This document shows positions 10,875 to 20,736 of a stretch of 64,000 bases of DNA, piece by piece; position 1 is the stretch's first letter; each line of letters opens with the position of its first letter. The translations under genes and the position numbers were made by a program. This DNA is from Cycas panzhihuaensis (taxonomy: Eukaryota > Cycadophyta), in the NCBI GenBank assembly GCA_023213395.1, contig CM041465.1, positions 52,707,741-52,771,740 on the forward strand. The letters run 5' to 3'. The notes under the pieces are model-generated. The model did not search any database. It had not been told where the DNA came from and was given only the letters and a program-made list of their open reading frames with translations.

Positions 10875-11353
10875 GTGAGTTGATGTCACTAAACCCGACC
10901 CATTTCGAAGTTCGAAATTCATTGGTTTTTTATAATTTTATGTGGTTTTTAGTGCCCCTTATGGGTAACCGGAGGCCTCTCAGAGTCTGAATCAGACCCA
11001 GAAAGAGGCAGAGACCCGAGCATTAGGGAGCCCTGGTCCCAGTGGGCCCCACGGGGTCCACTAGAAGAATTTTTTTTATTTTTTGGGGCAAAAATCCCCT
11101 CTTTTGGGGGATCGCCATTCATACTGCGGTAATGATCGCAGTGCCGCAATCATTACCGCGGGACCTGATCGCTGCGCGACCCATGCCAAACTTAGCGGTA
11201 CCACTAAGTTTGGAATGGTACGAAGGTAGAAAAGGAGAAAAAGAGATACAAGGGCCAAAAGAGCCTCAAATCTCAGGCAGAGAGAGTTTTGAGAGAGTGA
11301 GGGGTGATAGTAACTGACGTGAAGCTGACTTTGATTATTTTTTGTATGAACAG
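10875..11353 (+). other. Predicted intron 1 of the antisense gene, element A
   Basis: GTGAGTTGATG donor after 24 coding bases and TTTGTATGAACAG acceptor, 479 nt. Element D has a 485-nt counterpart with the same donor. Codon phase is kept in A. Splicing is predicted only from the conserved sites. Confidence 0.6.
11126..11217. repeat. Palindrome cluster inside antisense intron 1, element A
   Basis: Three inverted repeats in 92 bp. The first has perfect 11-nt arms GCGGTAATGAT (11126-11136) and ATCATTACCGC (11149-11159). The second is short, TCGC-TGC-GCGA (11169-11179). The third has arms CCAAACTTAG (11186-11195) and CTAAGTTTGG (11204-11213), extended by CCAT/ATGG. Element D has three inverted repeats in the same order with different arm sequences. 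Confidence 0.85.
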
Positions 11354-12543
11354 GCTGTCATCGCGGTAGATAATCACGAGAACGTAGGTATGGCCATGCT
11401 GAGTTATATGGAGATGGCATCATAGGAGGACAGGGAGATCCTACAGAGGTGTGGCCTATACAAGGCCCTCAAGACACCTCAGTATGCATCAGATCAGAGG
11501 TTGCTGGTTGACATAGTATCCAATTGGGTTAGGAGGAGACATGTGTTCCACCTACTGCAGGTAGGTGATGTGATGGTTATGCCGAGAGATATACGGTGGA
11601 TACTGGGAGTACCAGTGATAGGGAGGCTGGTGAGACTAGGGATGCTACCTAGTACCGAGGTAGCACACAGGGAGGTAGCCCTGTTCTTCATGGGAATAGA
11701 TAGATGGGAGTGGAGGGAGGCTCCCCTTTAGACTATACTGATGTCAGGTATTCCTCGGGTGAGGAAGCTAGTTATACTGTGCGTTCTGTTCTGAATTTCC
11801 TAGAAACAGAACTATAGGGAGATACCAGGTAGGTGGTTGGATGCAATTGACCGCTGCGAAGCTGGCGAGAGGATGGACTGGGTGACCCTGATAGTGGCAA
11901 ACCTCATCGCCCAGCTGGATACTATTAGGATGACTGGTAGAGGTGGGTTATCATATAGCACACTACTGCAGTGCTGGTTCTTCAATCATTTCATGGCAGT
12001 GGCACCAGCGGGGGGACCACACCCCATCATAGAGTGGGCCCCAATGGTCCACAGGTGGCAGACTCAGCTGAGAGGGACAGAGGACTGGACCCATGTCTGA
12101 TGATCAGTGGAGGCTACGTCACTAGACCTCCTCACCCTACCAAACTATATAGCAGAGCCCTATAGGACAGTGAGGTAGGATAGTGACGACGAGGCGGGTG
12201 GAGCAGGAGTGCCTGCAGGTGATGATGGCGGAGATGATGGAGATGATGGGGCCAGCCCATCACGACCTGTAGGAGAGGCAGGTCCCTCAAGGATGGTAGG
12301 AGGTGCAGAGGGTCCATCTAGGGCTGCCAGAGGAGAGGCAGGCCCATCAGGCATGCAGGGGACCCGTGACCAGGACCTACAGGCTATAGATTATGATGGG
12401 ATCTGGAGGGATGAGAGCTAAGCCAGTCCCTGCGAGGAGGGAGGCCCGAGCAGAGGAGGTGCCAGAGGATGAGGCACCCATAGCTGGCAGAGAGCCAGGA
12501 GGGGAGGATGCCGCATGACCAGAGGAGCCAGCAGCCACAACAG

Positions 12544-12647
12544 GTGAGACCTAACCTTTTCCAGAGTCGTTTGGCATCCAGATAGATGTTTGGTTTGGTT
12601 TGATCATGGTGAGGTACATACTTACATATGACATGTTGCATTGGCAG
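12544..12647 (+). other. Predicted intron 2 of the antisense gene, element A
   Basis: 104 nt, GTGAGACCTAACC donor and GTTGCATTGGCAG acceptor. D has a 108-nt counterpart (50053-50160) with the same donor sequence and phase 1; in D the flanking ORFs join in frame through one Gly codon. Confidence 0.7.
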
Positions 12648-13207
12648 GTGCAACAGAGATCAGGAGACTGATAGAGGCTATGCTGAGGGAGATATTCCCT
12701 CAGGTGTATGCAAAGGGGCAACCACCCATCCAGGCAGGAGATGAGCCTAGAGCGACAGGTACCCACACAGAGGCATTCACCACATTGGTGAGGGTAAGAG
12801 ACATATGGGCCGCAGAGTCCCAAGAGCATGCGACATCCTAGGGACGGCTGTAGAAGGAGAGAGACGATGCGAGGCATGAGAGGGACGAGCTATGTGGACA
12901 AGTGCAGGCTCTAGAGGCACAGGGCGGAGTAGGCAAAGATGCCAGGAGCAGGATCCAGTTAGCAGTAGTCACAGAGCATCTCAAGGTGACGGAGGAAGCA
13001 CTCCGAGGAGAGAGGGATCGTATCCAAGCTCGATATGATCAGCTGGTAGCACAGATGGCGTCGAGGTCGAGCTGGAGCAGGACAAATACCCACATGGCGA
13101 CGACGACCCTGAGACTACCATGAGACAAGGTAAGCGAGGTAGGCAGCTCGCGGAGGCCTAGGAGGAGCCTCAGAGGGATGTGGTCCCCAGGAGAGGGATC
13201 ACATTGA

Positions 13208-13910
13208 CTGGGAGATAATACCTTAAGAGCAGGGTAGCAGTAGCATAGGAGGTGTACATATGATTTTGACAGGGGAAAGCACGGGCCTCTAGGGGGTCAT
13301 ATATAGGACCATATGATTGTACCCCCCCTGCAAGGACACTAGCTTCCCAGATGTATGATGTGACATGATTTTTGTTATATATATATACAGGGTAATTGGA
13401 ACCCCATTTGGATATGAGATGCTGTGTATGATGTATCATGTGTGGATGACATGTATGTTTATTTTGTATGTTATAATTGTTATGCTGTGGATATTTATGT
13501 TATGAATATCTTATGGTATGGTGCACATGTTTCCTTCCATGCATGGCTATATGTCTAATAGGAGCACACACACACGTTGTGAGTGGAGACAATAGATAGG
13601 TGTGAAGTTAGAGGATAGAGCGGCATACACGTCTACGGAAGAGCATAGCAAAATATATGAAGGAAACGGTAGGCAGGAGAGAGGAGTGATGACGCTCCAA
13701 AGCATCATCCATATTAGGGAATGCCCAAGCAGGAAGACAAAAGTTCCCGAGGAGGTATGGGAACATGGGTTCCACGGAAGGAACCAGAGACAAGAGGGGG
13801 GGTCTGTCTTAAGTTGCCATTCTACCCGCGGTTGGGAAGAATGGGGATAACCCAAGATGGTAGTTTAGGCTCATTTCGGAGCAAGGTGAAGAGATCCCTA
13901 AAAGATCACA
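13208..13910. other. Convergent 3' region between antisense gene and integrase, element A
   Basis: No protein recognised. The minus strand at about 13800-13885 (GCTCCGAAATGAGCCTAAAC and GTAGAATGGCAAC) is the single-copy homologue of the unit that is triplicated in element D at 48549-48801. Confidence 0.6.
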
Positions 13911-15075
13911 TGTAGAACTTCTTAAGGAATCTCCCATTAATAGCTTTCTCGAATTCAAGCCCTTCTAGGGGGGCTATCCTATAGGCACCATTATTGAGGG
14001 AATTGGTAATGATGAAAGGACCAACCCATCGGGGTTTGAATTTAGTCAAGCGATCATGGAGATACTCGAGCTTGAGGATGTGGTCCCCAGGAAATAAAGG
14101 ACGGGAATGAAGATGTTTATCGTAGGCCCTTTGTGAGCAAGCTTTGGATGCCAGGTTAGCCTGATAAGTGGCTAAGTGTCTCTCATCCAAAGCTTCGAGG
14201 TCCAGCAGGCGAGCCTGACGGATCGACTCTTCGTCGATAAAACCTCGAAGGGAGACTTGCAAGGAAGGAATCTCCACCTCTAGCGGGAGTACCACCTCGG
14301 TACCATAGACCCGTGGAGGCAGGGTCATTCCCGTGGCAGAACGGATAGAGGTGCGGTAAGCCCACAAAGCGGAGGGCAACTGAAGGTGCCAATCCTTTTG
14401 GGATTCAGCAACAGTTTTCTTGATAATGTTGATGAGAGTCTTATTGAAAGACTCCACTTGGTCATTTGCCTGAGGGTAGTAAGGGGAGGAAGTCTTGTGA
14501 GAAATTTTAAACTTCTTACAAAGCTCATCCATCTCCTTATTACAGAAAGGAGTTCCGTTGTCAGTGATTAGGATGTCCGGGATTCCAAAACGGTAAATGA
14601 CATGCTGGTAAATGAACGTGGCAATCATTTTACCAGGGGTAGTGATTAAGGGGATGGCCTCTGCCTATTTGGTAAAATACTATGTGGCAGTCAAGATAAA
14701 CTTGTGCTGCGACGACGAAGGTGGGGAGATAGCCCCAATAGGGTCTAGTCCCCACTGAGCAAAAGGCCATGGCAAAATAATAGGATGCAGGGCCTCAGAA
14801 GGCACACAGGAAATGTTGGCCTGTTCCTAACATCGCTGACATTTCAGAGCAAAGGCATGAGCATCTTTGAAAAGGGACAGCCAGAAATAACCCATTCAGA
14901 GGATCCTCACGAGCCATGGGCGGCCCCAAAGTGACCCCCACAAATACCGTGGTGGCATTCGCGAAGTACCAAGTCAACTTCGTCAGTAGTAATGCAGTGG
15001 AGGAGGATCCCATCGAAGGACCTCTTGTATAATACCTTGTCCATGAGGAGGTATTGCCTAGCAGAAGTCTGGATA
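13911..15075 (-). pseudogene. Integrase of element A
   Basis: The N-terminal zinc-binding region is at about 14900-14965 (LRECHHGICGGHF) and is followed by broken frames. The catalytic core lies in an open piece from 14628: ILITDNGTPF (second catalytic Asp), SPYYPQANDQVESFNKTL (catalytic Glu in VES), WAYRTSIRSATGM, and a C-terminal WVGPFIITNSLNNGAYRI module like gypsy GPY/F domains. The final 240 codons are uninterrupted and end KKFYM at 13911. The first catalytic Asp region is not clear. The protein inserts cDNA into the host chromosome; the N-terminal breaks make it inactive. Confidence 0.9.
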
Positions 15076-15299
15076 CAAGATCTAACTTTGCTACTGGCAT
15101 CGGGGCGGTATTGCTGCTACATAAGCTACTGCACTATGTCACTGTACCACTTATCATCGATGAGTGGATGGGGAGAGGCTCCCTGAATCATCAGGATAGA
15201 CTCATCAGGGAGAGAATCATCAACAGGGGTACCAAAGGAGTTAGGGATAGGGACGTCCGCGAGTTGCTCGGCCACTATCATTCCCTTCTTTGATTTCTA

Positions 15300-15704
15300 G
15301 TTAACGATATGGAGGTCGAATTCTTGAAGTAAGACGGCCCAACGACTAGCCCTACCTGTCAAATCTGAACAAGTCAGCAAGTATCACAAGGGATCGAATT
15401 GAACGATCACCTTGGTGGTGTTGCCAAGCAAGTAATGTCTGAACTTCTTGGTCATTTGGGCCAAGGAGAGGCACCCCTTCTCGGTGGGGGAATAGTTAAG
15501 CTCAGCAGCCATGAGAGTGCGACTGATGAAATATATAGCTCTCTCGGTTCCCGAGTCATCCTCCTGAGCTAGCATAGCGCCCAAGGACTCGTCAGTTGTC
15601 AAGGTGTATAGGACGAAGGGCTTATTGAATCGATCAGGTGCCAACATAGGAGCAGAATCTAGGGCTTCCTTAAGTCCTTCAAAGGCCTTTTGGGTCTTGT
15701 CAGA
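15300..15704 (-). pseudogene. RNase H (first copy) of element A
   Basis: The minus strand reads FNKPFVLYTLTTDESLGAMLAQE, AIYFISRTLMAAELNYS, EKGCLSLAQMTKKFRHYLLG and RASRWAVLLQEFDL, the usual gypsy RNase H order. The open piece is 15384-15647. The first catalytic position, normally D-S in LYLA-DS, reads LTTDES, so it may be displaced. Continuous with RT above and a linker to integrase below (15076-15300). Confidence 0.85.
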
Positions 15705-17120
15705 CTAGGCAAAAGGAGCTCCCTTCTTCAATAGGTTCGTGAGGGGTTTAGCACTCATAGTGAAATCTGCTAAGAAGCGTCTGAGAATACTGAGCCTTCC
15801 TAGAAACAACTTAATATGTCGTTGAGTTCTAGGCGGCAACATGTCGAGGATTGCCCTGACCTTATTGGGGTCAATCTGAATTCCTTGTTTGGACACAAGG
15901 AACCCAAGGAGTTTACCCGAGGTAACGGTAAACACACACTTGAGAGGATTAAGACTGACGTGATACTTGCGGCATCGCGAGAAGATGGCACACAAGCCGG
16001 ATGGATGATGGGCCCTGACACGAGAGAGACCCATCATATTATCCATGAAGATCTCCAATGTGTTATTAATAAGGTCGTGGAAAATGAAATGCATGGATCT
16101 TTGGTAAGTAGCACCTACATTCTTAAGGCCAAAGGGCATCACCTTGTAGGCGAAGGTACCCCAAGGAGTAGTGAAGGCCATCTTATGGCGGTCTTTGACA
16201 GAAATTTGAATCTAGTTATAGCCAAAGAAGCCGTCCATTAGGGACATAACTTCAAATTTGGCAGTGCGATCAATAATTTGATCGAGGAAGGGTAATGGGA
16301 AGTTGTCCTTGGGACAAGCATTATTGATGTCGTGAAAATCGATACATATACGGATTGCCCCATTCTTTTTAGCAACAGGGACAATGTTGGAGACCCACTT
16401 AGGGTAGTCAATGGAAGTAATAAGCCCAGCGTCCAGAAGCATCTCAACCTCCATCTTGACAACGGCTGAGAGCTTCGGGTGAAGGGAACGTTGTTTCTGA
16501 TGCATAGGGTAGGCACCAAGAATGGTGGTGAGATTATGAGTGATCATGGAGGGGTCGATTCCCTTCATGTCAGCATAATCCCATGCAAACATGTCTCGAA
16601 ACTCCTGGAACAGAAGGGAATACTCCCTTATCTCATCGGGGGAACATTCCAACCTAACCTTAATGACCTCGCCGGGGGCCAAGACTATGTCTTGGGTCCC
16701 CCCCATGCACATGGCATTACCCTCCTCAAAGTGGAGAGGGGTAAGGTCAACAGGAGGAGGTGGAATAGAAGACGGGATCAGATCGGCGAGTGTGGATCCA
16801 ATTGTAAGGATCTTCTGGTGACCAGAAGGCAAGTTGGGCACAAAACTTGCCAGATGCTCAAGCAGGGCTTCGTCATCCTTGAAGTAATCCACCCCATGGA
16901 TGACCTTACTTCGAGTGGAGGAAGCACTAGAGGGAGTAGAAGTAACGGGACCGTGATGGTCATCGAGTTGCTCAACTTCCTCGTGGGATTTTGAAGGAAA
17001 ACCAAGAGGAGGCTCCTCGGAAGAAGTGAAAGGCAATTCTTTGAAGCCATTACCTACAGGGGGTAATGAAGAAGAAGAACTAACGATGGGCGGGTCAACA
17101 CGAGCGATGACGTGTGACAT
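15705..17120 (-). pseudogene. Reverse transcriptase and N-terminal linker of element A
   Basis: Open from 17120 to 16212 and from 16181 to 15705, separated by one TAG at a Gln position (GYN-stop-IQ). The linker has CMGGTQDIVLAPGEVI. RT blocks: FAWDYADMKGIDP, PKLSAVVKMEVEMLLDAGLI, VPVAKKNGAIRICIDF, CPKDNFPLPFLDQI, EVMSLMDGFFGYN, KVMPFGLKNVGATYQR, then IFMDNMMG at about 16033-16050. The normal catalytic pair is DD; here the second Asp is Asn, a single C-to-T type change, so the enzyme is dead. Element G keeps FMDDMM. Confidence 0.92.
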
Positions 17121-17389
17121 GTAGGAGTGGCTAGCCTTACCAATGAGAGAGGTTCTAGACGGGGATCTGGAACGAGACGGGTGTGACCTACTGGTGCAGA
17201 GGAAAGAGACAGGGTGAAGACAATCCTCATCTTTGTCATGTGACTCGTCGTCACTAAACGAAGCAAGGTACCCGTAACTCCTGACGCCAATAGGGGTGAA
17301 CCACGTGAGACTAGGGGAAGAAGATGTGGAATCTTCTTTGGATGGGTTAGGTATACCAATAGAGCAGGTTGAGGCATGCGTGGAAGGAC

Positions 17390-17780
17390 CTTAGTTTGCC
17401 GAATTAGTGGAACGAGTTTGTTTGGTAAATGGGTGTTCGTGGGGAATCAGTCTCATTCGTCTATCATGGACAAATTTAAGTTGTCCCCAAAGAGTCAAGT
17501 ACACGGCTCCCATTTGGTCGAGCCATGGACGACCTAGCAGAAGGTTGTAGTCAATGTCAACGTTGAGGACTACAACGTCGGCAAGAATAGTCTTGCCCTC
17601 AAGGGTGAGCAGAATCGTGACAAATCCCAAAGGGGTCTTCTCGCTACCGTCATAACCTTGGCATCGCCATGCAACAAGTTCTAAGGTGGAGATACCAAGC
17701 TCTTGCATGACACGCAAGGGCATGGTATTGACAGAAGAACTGTTGTCAACAACAGTTCTTCAGAGGGTACAATCAGGTGT
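17390..17780 (-). pseudogene. Aspartic protease of element A
   Basis: The minus strand reads RTVVDNSSSVNTMPLRVMQELGI, with a TGA three codons upstream, then WRCQGYDG and VVLNVDIDYNLLLGRPWLDQMGAV. DNSSS takes the place of the Tat-type D-G/N-G-S active site. ADVVVLNVD-YNLLLGRPWL is the usual flap and C-terminal hydrophobic segment of retroviral-type proteases. The open piece is 17391-17723. Confidence 0.82.
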
Positions 17781-20471
17781 ATCGATAGTGGTAGTGAACA
17801 GGAAGTTCCACTAACGTTCCCTTTCACTGGCGGGAGGAAGATCCTTAGGATCAAACGAGATAATAGGTCCACGGCTTTGGGTGACGCCCAAAGCATGGAC
17901 AGGCACATCACTTGATCCTAAAGCTTCTAGGAGGAGGGCCCGCTGCTCAGGATAACTCCTCAAAACGTCCATCAAGGACATTCCTGCGGCAACAGTATGA
18001 AGCTCGTCCACGATGGAGAAGGGCTTACCCTTCGCGGTAGGCTGGGTAAGTGCCCTTCAGAAATTGTAACAACCTAGGCATACAGGAATAGCCTTGGGAA
18101 AGAGAGGTATTTCCAAAGGAAGGTTCTCTGGAAGAGGGTCCGAAGGAGCGGAAGAACAAGAAGCTCCCACTACTTCCTTGGTGGCCTGAGACTGCGTAAG
18201 GGCATAGGAAGGAGTCGCTTCAAGCAACTAGATCACCTTCTTCTCCTTGTTCCAGAGTTGCGAAGGTGATGGGGTGCAATGGCTAGGAGAACGAGAGGAA
18301 GAAAACGAGTTCTGGGCACCCTTCCCTTTGTCGCGGGAAGGACGAGGATCAGGCGATCTTCCTCGATTCCTATTATTCTTAGTTTGGGTATTGCGATCAC
18401 GTTCCCCATGTTTAGGGAACGGATCTTTATGAACTAATTAGTCCAAATTAGGCCTTGAGGCCCGTTTGGGGGGAGAGTTACGTCGAGGGACATCCTTAGG
18501 AAGCTGGGCCCTATAACGTGAATGATTGTGGAAGCACTCCCCATGAATGGAGCACCACTTCTTTTGAAGCAGAGGGTCTGACCTTCTCGCTTGAGAGGAC
18601 TGGCCGTTTCCATTCCTAGGGAGAGGAGCTTGGGTTGTTTATTGGACTTGTTTATTGGATGTAGGGGATGAAGGAGCTTGAAGCTTGAGTTCCTTCATCG
18701 TATGCTCGAACGAGCATATGGCTGATGTGAGAGGGTCTAAAGTCCTCTCAGTCAGATGAGAGGAAGACTGGGTAGGTTGTGAAGGTTTGGTATCTTTGGT
18801 TGGGGCTGGTGCCTCATAGCACTATGAGGGCTTAAGATATTTCTTGAGACCATCTTGGATCTTAATAGCCTCCAACGCCAAACGCTTGGTGATCACGGAG
18901 TCACATGTGATTGCCCCTATTTTAAGGACTTCCACACGTACTTTAGGATGAAGTGCATTGACGAAGAGGTCTTGCTTCAACTCCTCAGGCAATGTTGCCT
19001 TAGTGGAGTGAAGTAAGTCATGGAATCACCACACAAAGTCACGATTCATTTCATCGTGACCTTGTTTGAGTGAAAGAAGCGACTTCATTTCACTCTCGAA
19101 TGGACAGGCTACATCAAAATAGTTGATGAACTCGTCCACCAATTGCTAGAATGAATGGATAGAATGGGCAGGGAGACGGTAGAACCACTTAAGGGTGTCA
19201 CCCTGCAAGGATCGCAGGAATAATTTTATTAAAATGTGGTCGTAAGCCCAGTAATCGATGCATGCCATAGAAAAACTACGCACATGCTCTGCCGGGTCTT
19301 GCAATGAAGTTCCGTCGAATCTAGGAACTTCAGGGAGATGAGGCGGCAGATTAGTTCTTAATGCCTCGATGGATAGAGGTGTTGACCTAAAGTCCATGAA
19401 GGGGTGTGCCCTTGCCTGCACCATAGGATCAATAAATGTCATAGTAGGTAATGAACAAGGAGTGGATGGGGGTGAGACACCCATTCCTCCTTGAGGAAAC
19501 GCCCCCTATTGAGAAGAGGCGTAAGGGTAGGTGCCTTGGAAGGGAGTCGGGTTCCCTTGCGAAGGCATAACAAATGGAATTACGTTGGACGACGGACAAG
19601 ATGGATGTGGAACCGGGTTTTGCCCATATGGGCCACCCGTAGGTGGAGCAACCCCATATGGGTGCAGCGGATCCACCCCGTAAACTGGGAGACAACTTCT
19701 TTTACCCTACCCCCAAGGTTGAGAAGTATACCTTGGGGGAACGTAGAAGGAAGTGCCAATGTGTTGGTTTTGAGAGTGTGTGGGAGCGGGTCCCACATGA
19801 CTGGTAACTGAAAAGCTAGTAGGACCGACGGGCCTACTAGGAAAGGTATGCACTACATTAGGGGATGGCACATTGGTTTGGTTAGGGATGGATATGCTAA
19901 CCTTCAATTGAGGGAAAGACACACCACAGAGAGATCCTAAAACACTAGGACCTCGATGAGAAACGGAAGGTGTGACATGTGCCCCCACTACGAGAATAGG
20001 AAAGGAGCGGGACACATGTGTAGGCACAAAGGGATTTGTTGTCAAAGGAAGAGTAGATGAGGATGAGGCATGCGAGGGAGGAGTGGAAGAAGAAGAGGCT
20101 CCTCCACGAAGAGCACCCTCAAGCCATCCAAGACACAGCATGTCAGCATCTTTGCAACGACACTCATTGAGAGCTTCAACTATGTCAATAGGAGGGGTTC
20201 CTACATACTCGTAAGAGATAATTGGGACCTCAAACAAGGTAGGTCCCTCGGGATGTTCCTCATAAGAGTCACTGATTATGTGGCAAGTTTCAAGAGGAGT
20301 GGATCCTTCTATGGCATAGGTAGAGGGATGGACGTCGAGTGAGAGATGTTGGTCACTCGGGTAATAAAGGGGTTCATCACCCTCTTAGGTGGACCCAGGA
20401 ATAGAGGAAGGAAAAACATGGGTTTCTAAGGTTGAGGTGTGGTAGGCCCAATCAGAAGAGTATCCCTCCAT
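17781..20471 (-). pseudogene. Gag of element A
   Basis: The start MEGYSSDWAY at the minus-strand ATG 20471 matches MEGYPSDWAL in D. A Ser/Thr/Pro-rich N-terminal part (19707-20237) leads to a gag core: PEVPRFDGTSLQDPAEH, FSMACIDYWAYDHILIKLFLRSLQGDTLKWFYRLP (19146-19484). A zinc-finger-like WCSIHGECFH lies near 18541-18560, then a Ser/Arg-rich region and VDELHTVAAGMSLMDVLRSYPEQ (17811-18011). At least five stops or shifts occur. Gag forms the particle and binds element RNA. Confidence 0.85.
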
Positions 20472-20713
20472 AGTCAAATCAGAATCTGACAAAGGAAGAG
20501 GGCGATACTTGAGGTCTACTAACAATGGAGGTAGACCACGTAAGCGATGGGAAAGCATCGTATGTAAGGTCAACCAACAATGTTAGGGAAAAGGAGAGGG
20601 CGGTAAAAGCACACGCGTTACGGGCTGCCCAACGAAGAGATCGAAAAAGGTGAAAAGGATCAAAAAAAGGTAGTGAAACCAACAAAAGAGAGCAGAAACT
20701 AGCTCCTTTACTA
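20472..20713 (-). other. Leader between primer-binding site and gag, element A
   Basis: About 240 bp without a conserved ORF; it is the 5' untranslated leader of the element RNA. Confidence 0.6.
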
Positions 20714-20735
20714 GCAGTCCCCAGTATGGTCACCA
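20714..20735 (-). other. Primer-binding site of element A
   Basis: One base inside the 5' LTR the minus strand reads TGGTGACCATACTGGGG. Element D has TGGCGACCATCTTGGGG at the same place. Starting TGG (complement of CCA) and the shared pattern mark the site; I could not name the tRNA. Confidence 0.75.
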
Positions 20736-20736
20736 G

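Larger units (their letters stand above)
10851..13207 (+). pseudogene. Antisense accessory gene of element A (PMD-like, two introns)
   Basis: The gene runs opposite to gag-pol. Exon 1 (10851-10874) encodes MAIARPDP and ends at a GTGAGT donor. Exon 2 (11354-12543) reads RRRHVFHLLQVGDV, then DIRWILGVPVIGRLV, a segment resembling the start of plant mobile domains (usually -DVA-LLGLPVDGRPV), then RMDWVTLIVANLIAQLD, LSYSTLLQCWFF, and an Asp/Gly-rich acidic stretch near 12185-12250. Exon 3 (12648-13207) has EAMLREIFPQVY and a coiled-coil-like stretch HLKVTEEALRGERDRI. Stops at about 11425, 11729, 12098, 12419, 12839 and 13121 break the frame. The same exon and frame layout is found in D. The PMD call is from memory of the motif; function unknown. 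Confidence 0.65.
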
